Positions 1 through 5,472 of a stretch of 9,239 nucleotides of DNA are shown piece by piece. Position 1 is the stretch's first letter. Each line of letters begins with the position of its first letter. A program made the position numbers and the translations under genes. The notes beneath the pieces were generated by a model, which saw only the letters and a list, made by a program, of their open reading frames with translations, was not told the origin of the DNA and searched no databases. Origin of the DNA: Gammaproteobacteria bacterium (GTDB lineage: Bacteria > Pseudomonadota > Gammaproteobacteria > J044); contig RFHG01000461.1 in the NCBI GenBank assembly GCA_003696465.1, positions 1 to 9,239 of the forward strand, given 5' to 3'.

Positions 1-150
1 CAGCGATGCGTTCGCGGACGGGTACCCGCGCAGCGGGCACGGGCCCGGGGTGCCCTTTCTTTGCCCACTTTCTTTGGGCAAGCAAAGAAAGTGGGGCGCA
101 GCCGCGTAGCGGATGTGCAATCCCAAAGTACACAGTGGTTGACCGCCCCA
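1..150. repeat. dispersed palindromic (REP-like) repeat, no gene
   Basis: This edge segment holds a chain of short inverted repeats and no credible coding region. GGGCAC at 35-40 pairs with GTGCCC at 50-55. A perfect 13-bp stem (CCCACTTTCTTTG at 64-76, CAAAGAAAGTGGG at 83-95) encloses a 6-nt loop. CCGC/GCGG at 102-112 forms a small third hairpin. The 9-mer CTTTCTTTG occurs twice in direct orientation (55-63 and 68-76), so the right arm can also pair with the upstream copy. From memory, sequences of this form (CTTTCTTTG ... GGCAAGCAAAGAAAG followed by GCGCAGCCGCG-like text) are highly repeated between genes in several gammaproteobacteria; that is recollection, not a search. The repeat may run past the left edge of the window. 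Short open frames across it are probably not genes. Confidence 0.7.
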
Positions 151-201
151 TTGTCCGGAAAAAAGCCGGTGGCATGTTCACCACCGGCTTTATACGGACA
201 A
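151..201 (-). terminator. intrinsic terminator of htpG
   Basis: On the minus strand, 12 nt after the htpG stop codon, an 11-bp perfect stem (AAAGCCGGTGG / CCACCGGCTTT, arms 181-191 and 162-172 on the plus strand) with an 8-nt loop is followed by a run of six T residues (plus-strand A at 159-164). A second, outer pairing (TTGTCCG at 151-157 with CGGACAA at 195-201) could extend the stem. This is a textbook Rho-independent terminator for htpG. The A-rich left side means it would be less effective for transcription coming from the left. Confidence 0.92.
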
Positions 202-213
202 GGCTGATGGACT

Positions 214-2160
214 TCAGTCATCGGCCGGCTTCTCCGCCTCGGGAGCGCCCGCCTGCTGCCCGCCAGCAAGCTCCACAAGCAGCCGATTGATACGCGAGAC
301 GAATCGACCCGGATCCTCCAGTTGCCCGCCTTCGGCGAGGATGGCCTGGTCGAGCAGGAGCTCGGACCATTCCCGAATGCGCTCTTCGCTTTCCTCGGCC
401 TCGATGCGCCGTACCAGCGGGTGGGCCGGATTGATCTCCAGCACCGGCTTGCTTACGTCACCGAACTGACCGGCCTGCTTGAGCATCTGCTGCAGGTAGA
501 GGGCCATTTCGTGTTCGCTGAGCACGATGCTGGCCGGCGACTCGACCAGGCGATGGGAGACGCGCACATCGCTGACGCGATCGCCCAGGGCCTTGCGGAT
601 CTTCTCCACCACATCCCGGGCCTGTTCGGCCTGCTCCTCGCGCTGCTTGCGCTCTTCTTCGGTCTCGATTTCCTCCAGGTCCAGTTCGCCCTTGGCCACC
701 GACTGCAGCGGATGCCCGTCGAACTCGGGGAGATTGCTGACCAGCCACTCGTCCACGCGGTCGTACAGCAGCAGAACCTCGATGTCCTTCTTGCGGAAGA
801 TCTCGAGGTTGGGGCTGTTCTTCGCCGCTGCGTAGTTCTCGGCGGTGATGTAGTAGATCTTCTTCTGTCCCTCTTTCATGCGGGCGACATAGTCCTCCAG
901 CGAGACGGTCTGCTGCTCGCTGTCGGAACGGGTGGAGGCAAACCGCAGCAGTCGGGCAATGCGCTCGCGGTTGGCAAAGTCCTCGCCCGGGCCTTCCTTG
1001 AGCACGCGCCCGAATTCGTCCCAGAACTTCTGGTATTTTTCCGGCTCGTCCCTGGCCATCTGCTCGAGCAGATCCAGCACCTTTTTCACCGAGCCGGCAC
1101 GAATGGCATCGACCACGCGATTGCCCTGCAGGATCTCGCGCGAGACATTCAGCGGGAGGTCGTTGGAGTCGATCACCCCGCGCACAAAGCGCAGATAGCG
1201 GGGCATCAGGTGCTCGGTATCCTCCATGATGAAGACCCGCTGCACATAGAGTTTGACGCCATGACGCGGCTTCTGGTCCCAAAGGTCGAACGGGGCACGC
1301 GAGGGAATGTACAACAGGGAGTAATACTCGTACTTGCCCTCGACCCGGTTGTGGGTCCAGGCCAGCGGATCCTCGAAGTCGTGCGCGATGTACTTATAGA
1401 ACTCGCGGTACTCCTCGTCGCTGATTTCGTTTTTCGGCAGACGCCACAGGGCCGTGCCCTTGTTGACCTGCTCCCACTCGTCACCCGGCTTGCCGTCTTC
1501 TCCGAGCTTGCGCATGCGAATGGGCCAGGGAATGTGATCGGAGTAGCGGGTGATGATGCCGCGCAGGCGCCAGTGATCGAGAAACTCGTCCTCGCCCTCG
1601 CGCAGGTGGAGGATGATCTCCGTGCCACGCTGCGGCCGCTCGAGCTGCTCCAGGGTGTAGTGTTCGGTGCCATCCGATACCCAGCGCACGCCCTCTTCCG
1701 CCGACAGACCGGCCCGGCGGGTCAGCACCTCGACACGCTCGGCCACGATGAAGGCGGAATAGAACCCGACCCCGAACTGGCCGATGAGCTGACTGTCCTT
1801 CGCCTTGTCACCGCTCATCTGGCTCAGGAATTCGGCCGTTCCGGAGCGGGCGATGGTGCCAATGTTTTCGATGACCTCATCGCGACTCATGCCGATACCG
1901 TTGTCGCGCACGGTGACGGTTCGTGCATCCGGGTCGTAGTCCACCTCGATGTGCAGTTCCGGATCGTCCTCGTACAGGCTGTTGTCGGACAGGGCCTCGA
2001 AGCGCAGTTTGTCACAGGCATCCGAGGCATTGGAAACCAGTTCGCGCAGGAAGATTTCCTTGTTCGAGTACAGGGAGTGAATCATGAGGTGCAGCAGCTG
2101 GCTGACCTCGGCCTGGAACTTGCGCCGTGATTTCCTGGTTCGGGTCTTGTGCTCATTCAT
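214..2160 (-). CDS. htpG: molecular chaperone HtpG (bacterial Hsp90)
   Basis: Cytoplasmic ATP-dependent dimeric Hsp90 chaperone that remodels client proteins with DnaK, mainly under heat stress. The product is 648 residues; E. coli HtpG is about 624. The N-terminal GHKL ATPase domain carries the ATP-binding helix NASDACDK (44-51), DNGIGM (86-91), GTIARSGTAEF (101-111) and the glycine-rich lid segment IGQFGVGFYSAF (126-137). The middle domain carries SNDLPLNVSREIL (332-344), whose Arg341 corresponds to the catalytic arginine of the family. The C-terminal dimerisation domain includes PVLEINPAHPLV (572-583). The start at 2160 was chosen because GGAGGA (2174-2169) lies 8 nt upstream and the family similarity begins just after it; an in-frame ATG at 2217 would add 19 unrelated Arg-rich residues. 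Both ends are longer than in E. coli: a basic stretch at residues 4-14 and a Pro/Ala/acidic tail at 632-648. It is probably transcribed alone, from the heat-shock promoter at 2229-2257 to the terminator at 151-201. Confidence 0.98.
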   Translation of the reverse strand: MNEHKTRTRKSRRKFQAEVSQLLHLMIHSLYSNKEIFLRELVSNASDACDKLRFEALSDNSLYEDDPELHIEVDYDPDARTVTVRDNGIGMSRDEVIENIGTIARSGTAEFLSQMSGDKAKDSQLIGQFGVGFYSAFIVAERVEVLTRRAGLSAEEGVRWVSDGTEHYTLEQLERPQRGTEIILHLREGEDEFLDHWRLRGIITRYSDHIPWPIRMRKLGEDGKPGDEWEQVNKGTALWRLPKNEISDEEYREFYKYIAHDFEDPLAWTHNRVEGKYEYYSLLYIPSRAPFDLWDQKPRHGVKLYVQRVFIMEDTEHLMPRYLRFVRGVIDSNDLPLNVSREILQGNRVVDAIRAGSVKKVLDLLEQMARDEPEKYQKFWDEFGRVLKEGPGEDFANRERIARLLRFASTRSDSEQQTVSLEDYVARMKEGQKKIYYITAENYAAAKNSPNLEIFRKKDIEVLLLYDRVDEWLVSNLPEFDGHPLQSVAKGELDLEEIETEEERKQREEQAEQARDVVEKIRKALGDRVSDVRVSHRLVESPASIVLSEHEMALYLQQMLKQAGQFGDVSKPVLEINPAHPLVRRIEAEESEERIREWSELLLDQAILAEGGQLEDPGRFVSRINRLLVELAGGQQAGAPEAEKPADD

Positions 2161-2168
2161 GTGCTGTA

Positions 2169-2174
2169 TCCTCC
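2169..2174 (-). promoter_or_regulatory. htpG ribosome binding site
   Basis: GGAGGA on the minus strand with an 8-nt spacer to ATG at 2160. It decides the htpG start against the upstream in-frame ATG at 2217. Its flanking CGGAG (2175-2171) is complementary to CTCCG (2210-2206) in the leader, so it might be occluded in one leader conformation. Confidence 0.8.
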
Positions 2175-2192
2175 GCTCTTGGCAACGGGCGC

Positions 2193-2217
2193 GTGCGCGC
2201 TCTACCGGAGCACGCAC
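2193..2217 (-). other. hairpin in the htpG 5' leader
   Basis: The predicted transcript can fold GUGCGUGCUC (2217-2208) onto GAGCGCGCAC (2202-2193) with a 5-nt CGGUA loop, giving ten pairs including one G-U. It lies just downstream of the expected heat-shock transcription start and about 32 nt before the start codon. It does not itself contain the Shine-Dalgarno sequence. Whether it has a regulatory role or is only a stable leader fold cannot be told from sequence alone. Confidence 0.45.
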
Positions 2218-2228
2218 CGGTGCCGAGA

Positions 2229-2257
2229 GACTGGGGATTCAGCCACAGGATTTCAAG
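2229..2257 (-). promoter_or_regulatory. sigma-32 (RpoH) heat-shock promoter of htpG
   Basis: The minus strand reads CTTGAAA (2257-2251), a 14-nt spacer, then CCCCAGTC (2236-2229). The E. coli sigma-32 consensus is CTTGAAA, 13-15 nt, CCCCATNT: the -35 element matches exactly, the spacing is right, and the first five bases of the -10 element match. It begins 6 nt after the chemoreceptor stop codon and would start transcripts near 2222, giving a leader of about 60 nt. htpG is a classical member of the heat-shock regulon, so motif and gene agree. Confidence 0.85.
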
Positions 2258-2263
2258 ACCCCA

Positions 2264-4276
2264 TCAGGTACGGAAGGAACCCACCAGATCACGCAACTCT
2301 GCTGCCAGTCGCTTGAGCTCGGCACTGGCCTGTTCGATGGAATGGGTGTTGCTGGCGGTCTGCTCGGCCACCTGCTTGATGCTGACCAGATTGCGGTTGA
2401 TCTCCTCAGCCACCTGGCTCTGCTCCTCGGCCGCCACCGAGATGCTGGCATTCATCTCGCTGATGCGCTGCACCCGCTCGGTGATGAGGTCCAGTTTCTC
2501 GCCGGTCTGGCTGGCATGCATGACCGTGTCGCCGGCCAGCTCGCGCTCGGTTTCCATGACCGAGACGGCCTCGTCGGAGGAGCGCTGCAGGCGCTGGATC
2601 ATTTCCTGGATCTCCTCGGTGGAAGACTGGGTACGGCTGGCCAGACTGCGCACCTCTTCGGCCACCACGGCAAAACCCCGCCCCTGCTCGCCGGCCGCGG
2701 CGGCCTCGATGGCGGCATTGAGCGCCAGCAGATTGGTCTGCTCGGCGATGGAGCGGATCACGTCAAGAATCTTGCCGATTTCCTGGCTGTCGTTCTGCAG
2801 GGTCTGGATGACGGATGCGGCACGGTCCACCTCGCCCGCCAAGGCATTGATCGAGTCGATGGCCTGCCCCACCACCTGCCGGCCTTCCTGGGCGGAGTGA
2901 TCGGCATCATTGGCCGCCTCGGCCGCCACCCGGGCATGGTCGGCCACCTCGGCCGAGGAGCTGGCCATCTCGGTCATTGCGGTAGCGACACGGTCGGTCT
3001 CCTCGTGCTGGCGCTCGACCCCCTGCGCGGTATCCTGCATCACCGCTTCCAGCCGCTCGCTGACCTCGCGCAGATGGGCCACGGCATCCACGGTGTGTCC
3101 CACGGTCTGCCGGATACGGCCGACAAAGCGGTTGAAGGCGCGCGCCAGGCGCTCCAGCTCGAGCCCGCCCCGCTCCTCGAGGCGCCGGGTAAGATCGCCT
3201 TCTCCTCGGGCAATGTCATTCATTGCCGCCACGGCCCGGTTGAGCGGGCGCACGATGGACAGGGTGACACTGACCGCGATCAGGATCCCCAAGACCAGAC
3301 CCGCGGCCAGCAGGACGAGGATCAGGCGCTCCGAGTTCTGCACCTGGGCGCTGAGTTCACTGCTGGCCGCATCGATGCGTTCACGCGCCTGCTGCACAAC
3401 GGCCGAGAGCTCGGCCTCGATCTGGCGTGTCAGCGGCACGATTTCGGTGCGTACCAGATAGACATCCTCGTAGGCATGCGCGCTGCCATGCACCTTGAAC
3501 AGCTCCATCAGGGCCTGGTGGAAGGTCTGGACATTTTCCGACAGGGTGTCTACCGCCGACTGGGCCTCGAAGTCGAGGTCATCATAGCGTGCAGAGATGG
3601 CGGCAAGCTTCTTTTCCATCAGCTCGAGATAGGCCTGGGCATTCTCCCGTGCAGCGGGTGCCCGAAACGCCACAAAGCCACGCAGCTCGGCCTGCAGGTT
3701 GGTCATGGCATAGCGCAGATCGTAGGCCTGCTTGAGCAGCTCCGCATCCTCTTCCTCCTCGGCCACGCTGATGAGCTCCGAGATGGCCTGGCGGATGGCC
3801 TGTGCCGCTGGATTCAGAACCTCGCCAGTGATCTTCATGGCCGGCATGCGCTGGGCGGGGTCGGCAGCCATGGCCTCGAAACGCGCCTGATAGCCGGCCA
3901 GCCGTTCGAACTGCGCCCGGATGCGGGCGATCCGTGCACGATAGGACTCGTCGGCCTGAACCTGAGGCATGGCAGCCATGGCCCTGACGGCCTCTGCCGC
4001 CTGCTCCTGCGCCTTGCGGTATTGTGCCAGCTCGTCTTCCTCCCGGCTGAGCAGGTAGAAGCCCATGGCCCCTTCCAGCCTGGAGATCGATGCATCCAGT
4101 TCCAGCGCCGCCAGCGCCACCGGCTGCTCCACCTCCACAACCTGATGTACCCGGGCCTGGGTGAGCGAGGTACTGCGCAGGCCGGCGATGCCGATGCCCA
4201 GCGACAGGATGATCATCACCACGAATCCGCTGATGACCTTGGCACGGATGGAGAGATGGGCAAGTCGGTTGAACAT
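2264..4276 (-). CDS. methyl-accepting chemotaxis protein (transmembrane chemoreceptor)
   Basis: Inner-membrane chemoreceptor that would signal through CheW and CheA to the flagellar motor. In the 670 residues I see TM1 at about 15-33, a long helical periplasmic region (about 34-317), TM2 (about 318-340), a HAMP domain (about 341-391, starting IVRPLNR) and a cytoplasmic signalling domain (392-670). The conserved hairpin tip spans about 511-542, from AEQTNLLALN to GRGFAVVAEEVR. Putative methylation segments lie around 434-445 and 612-625 (AAEEQSQVAEE). The periplasmic part is about 280 residues and predicted all helical, so a double four-helix-bundle (HBM-like) ligand domain is plausible but not shown; the ligand is unknown. 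One oddity is Ala at 527 where most receptors have Arg (IEAARAGE). The start at 4276 is supported by GGGAG (4289-4285) 8 nt upstream. It has its own flagellar-type promoter at 4344-4370; no intrinsic terminator is visible before htpG. Confidence 0.96.
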   Translation of the reverse strand: MFNRLAHLSIRAKVISGFVVMIILSLGIGIAGLRSTSLTQARVHQVVEVEQPVALAALELDASISRLEGAMGFYLLSREEDELAQYRKAQEQAAEAVRAMAAMPQVQADESYRARIARIRAQFERLAGYQARFEAMAADPAQRMPAMKITGEVLNPAAQAIRQAISELISVAEEEEDAELLKQAYDLRYAMTNLQAELRGFVAFRAPAARENAQAYLELMEKKLAAISARYDDLDFEAQSAVDTLSENVQTFHQALMELFKVHGSAHAYEDVYLVRTEIVPLTRQIEAELSAVVQQARERIDAASSELSAQVQNSERLILVLLAAGLVLGILIAVSVTLSIVRPLNRAVAAMNDIARGEGDLTRRLEERGGLELERLARAFNRFVGRIRQTVGHTVDAVAHLREVSERLEAVMQDTAQGVERQHEETDRVATAMTEMASSSAEVADHARVAAEAANDADHSAQEGRQVVGQAIDSINALAGEVDRAASVIQTLQNDSQEIGKILDVIRSIAEQTNLLALNAAIEAAAAGEQGRGFAVVAEEVRSLASRTQSSTEEIQEMIQRLQRSSDEAVSVMETERELAGDTVMHASQTGEKLDLITERVQRISEMNASISVAAEEQSQVAEEINRNLVSIKQVAEQTASNTHSIEQASAELKRLAAELRDLVGSFRT

Positions 4277-4284
4277 GGCGGAAG

Positions 4285-4289
4285 CTCCC
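4285..4289 (-). promoter_or_regulatory. chemoreceptor ribosome binding site
   Basis: GGGAG on the minus strand with an 8-nt spacer to ATG at 4276. The first residues it gives lead directly into a short basic segment and TM1, as expected for this family. Confidence 0.65.
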
Positions 4290-4343
4290 GTTGTGGTCAG
4301 GCACGCTCTATTTATTCTGTTGGCGCAGAGGCCTTGCAGCCTT

Positions 4344-4370
4344 GTATCGGCCGCCTGTCATGATTCTTTA
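4344..4370 (-). promoter_or_regulatory. sigma-28 (FliA) promoter of the chemoreceptor gene
   Basis: The minus strand reads TAAAGAAT (4370-4363), an 11-nt spacer, then GCCGATAC (4351-4344). The FliA consensus is TAAAGTTT, 11 nt, GCCGATAA: 13 of 16 bases match and the spacing is exact. Transcription would start near 4337, leaving a leader of about 60 nt before ATG at 4276. This implies co-expression with the late flagellar and chemotaxis genes, which fits the product. Confidence 0.85.
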
Positions 4371-4388
4371 GTAGAAGCCGCCAGGGGA

Positions 4389-4410
4389 TGCCAGTTCCCG
4401 CAGTCTGGCA
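4389..4410 (-). other. weak hairpin after the three-gene membrane operon
   Basis: TGCCAG (4410-4405) can pair with CTGGCA (4394-4389) around a 10-nt loop, 7 nt after the stop codon of the last small gene. No T-run follows, so it is not a standard intrinsic terminator. It is the only structure I see between this operon and the FliA promoter that could end or protect its transcript. Confidence 0.25.
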
Positions 4411-4417
4411 AAGGCAT

Positions 4418-4690
4418 TCAGCGGCTGCGTTGCAGGAGCCTCAACAGCACACCGCTTTCCAGCAACCGATTCACCGCAACCGGCATCAGCAGCAACCCGA
4501 GCTGCAAGGCGGCCCGCTCCCACTGGCGCTGATTGATGGCCTGCACCAGCGGCCCCACGGGCACTTCCCCTGCCACCTCGCGCAGGTGGCGCTTGGCCTC
4601 TTCAATGTCCGTGCAGGGCCGCGGCAGCTGCCCCTCCATGATTGCACGGAAGCGGGCGCGCTGGGCTTCAAGGTCGGGGCTGTGCGTCAT
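4418..4690 (-). CDS. unrecognised 90-residue protein, third gene of the YqjD/YqjE-like operon
   Basis: I do not recognise this protein from its sequence. It has a hydrophilic N-terminal two thirds (charged, predicted helical, residues 1-60) and a hydrophobic stretch at about 61-77 (ALQLGLLLMPVAVNRLL), followed by a basic end (LLRLLQRSR). One membrane-associated or amphipathic C-terminal helix is therefore likely. Its ATG overlaps the stop codon of the upstream gene (ATGA), with no strong Shine-Dalgarno sequence of its own, so translation is probably coupled. In E. coli the pair yqjD-yqjE is followed by yqjK, also a small protein with a charged N-terminal part and a later hydrophobic segment; the equivalent position suggests a functional counterpart, but I see no clear residue similarity. 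A longer open frame to 5200 is rejected because it would overlap two better-supported genes. Confidence 0.8.
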   Translation of the reverse strand: MTHSPDLEAQRARFRAIMEGQLPRPCTDIEEAKRHLREVAGEVPVGPLVQAINQRQWERAALQLGLLLMPVAVNRLLESGVLLRLLQRSR

Positions 4691-4971
4691 TGCAGGCGTC
4701 GCACGGCCAGCCACAGCATGAGGCCGGCACTTACCAGCAGCAGAAGGCTTACGGAGAGGGCAGCCAACGGCGCCCCGAGCAGGGGTTGCAGCCAGGCATA
4801 GACGGCCCAGCCGGCAGTGATCAGCGCCGCAAGCAGGAGCAGGGCAGCAACGGCCACCAGGCCCAGGCCAACTCCGGCCCGGCCGATCTGACGGCGCAGC
4901 TCGCGCCCCTCGGCCTCGACCAGATCGAAGAAGGCAATGACCAGATCGGCGAGTGTGCTCTGCCCGTTCAT
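4687..4971 (-). CDS. YqjE-like phage-holin-superfamily (DUF1469) inner-membrane protein
   Basis: Small integral membrane protein of 94 residues. It has an amphipathic charged N-terminal segment (about 1-31, with DLVEAEGRELRRQIGRA), then two transmembrane helices at about 33-58 and 64-89 separated by a short turn (LQPLLGAP), and a basic end (RRLQ). This layout and the LV.LE..EL-type start are typical of the YqjE / holin superfamily III group, which despite its name is mostly chromosomal and of unknown function. Its start overlaps the stop of the DUF883 gene as ATGA, and GGGAGG (4983-4978) lies 6 nt upstream inside that gene. The neighbour is the usual partner of YqjE, which strengthens the assignment. 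There is no lysis cassette nearby, so a phage role is unlikely. Confidence 0.88.
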   Translation of the reverse strand: MNGQSTLADLVIAFFDLVEAEGRELRRQIGRAGVGLGLVAVAALLLLAALITAGWAVYAWLQPLLGAPLAALSVSLLLLVSAGLMLWLAVRRLQ

Positions 4972-5273
4972 CGGCCGCCTCCCAGGCGTCCCAGCAGCCA
5001 GCCGATGCCCGCGGCGATGGCCAGTGCCTGCAGAGGTCGGCGCTCCACCTCCTCGCGCACCAGCTGGCCCACTTCCTCGGCACGGGCGCGAATCCGTTCC
5101 ACCTCGGCCTGCAGAGTGACCAGCGGGTCCTCCTCATCGGTACCGGCACTGCGCGCTTCTGCCTGTGCAGTATCGCCACGCAGGGCCTCCACCTCGGCAC
5201 GCAGGCGCTCGATCTCCGCCCGCAGGGCCTGCAATTCGTCCTGTGCGCCTTTCGGCTGGGCCTTTTCCGTCAT
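4968..5273 (-). CDS. DUF883 family protein (YqjD/ElaB-like, tail-anchored)
   Basis: A 101-residue protein: two charged heptad-like helical stretches (about 11-36 and 52-78), then a C-terminal hydrophobic segment (about 80-97, RPLQALAIAAGIGWLLGRL) ending GGGR. This is the YqjD/ElaB/YgaM architecture. In E. coli these are inner-membrane proteins anchored by the C-terminal helix; YqjD has been reported to bind ribosomes in stationary phase under RpoS control. The same role here is inference. The start at 5273 has a strong GGGAGGA (5286-5280) with a 6-nt spacer. It is the first gene of a three-gene operon and sits immediately downstream of the palindromic element at 5293-5454. YqjD and ElaB cannot be told apart by eye, so no symbol is given. 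Confidence 0.88.
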   Translation of the reverse strand: MTEKAQPKGAQDELQALRAEIERLRAEVEALRGDTAQAEARSAGTDEEDPLVTLQAEVERIRARAEEVGQLVREEVERRPLQALAIAAGIGWLLGRLGGGR

Positions 5274-5279
5274 GATCCG

Positions 5280-5286
5280 TCCTCCC
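5280..5286 (-). promoter_or_regulatory. strong ribosome binding site of the DUF883 gene
   Basis: GGGAGGA with a 6-nt spacer to ATG at 5273. Only 6 bp separate it from the left end of the palindromic element, so the leader of this operon must run through, or begin within, that element. Confidence 0.8.
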
Positions 5287-5292
5287 GTCTTC

Positions 5293-5454
5293 AGGAAACT
5301 CTGATTAATTCTGCGCGAGCAGATTGCGGTGAAAAATCATCCAGTTCAAGGCGCGGATCGCACGTAATAGCGGTTCTATTACGAAGATTCGCAACGCGGA
5401 GATGGGTGGTTTGGCGCCGCAAGATGCCGTGTTACGCATTGATCAGAGCTTCCT
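5293..5454. mobile_element. MITE-like 162-bp palindromic element
   Basis: The outer 17 bp are inverted repeats matching at 15 of 17 positions: AGGAAACTCTGATTAAT (5293-5309) against ATTGATCAGAGCTTCCT (5438-5454). The centre is a perfect 8-bp hairpin, CGTAATAG (5363-5370), loop CGGTT, CTATTACG (5376-5383). Between them the two halves (78 and 79 nt) align across almost their whole length with a single one-base offset; TTGCGG (5324-5329), for example, is mirrored at 5417-5422. Many mismatches are transitions that would form G-U pairs in RNA. No open frame looks real and the base composition is less GC-rich than its surroundings. No convincing target-site duplication is visible. The form fits a miniature inverted-repeat transposable element or a large repeat of that kind; mobility is inferred, not shown. 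Confidence 0.7.
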
Positions 5455-5472
5455 TTATTCCATCATTGCGGC

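Noticed and set aside
6..290. 94-residue plus-strand open frame over the left-edge repeat
   Set aside because: It crosses the dispersed repeat, the terminator and the 3' end of htpG; such frames come from the repeat sequence itself.
322..2130. 602-residue open frame on the plus strand opposite htpG
   Set aside because: Antisense frame produced by the high GC content and codon bias of htpG; its product is low-complexity (Leu/Val/His/Asp-rich) and it has no recognisable domain.
2084..4363. 759-residue open frame on the plus strand opposite the chemoreceptor
   Set aside because: Shadow of the chemoreceptor reading frame; Gly/His/Leu-rich product without domain features, and it runs through the htpG promoter and leader.
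4687..4971. Phage lysis holin
   Set aside because: The family name includes holin, but no endolysin, spanin or other phage gene is nearby and the DUF883 neighbour marks it as the chromosomal YqjE type.
4691..5200. Upstream extension of the 90-residue gene to 5200
   Set aside because: It would overlap the YqjE-like and DUF883 genes entirely; the ATGA overlap at 4690 is the natural start.
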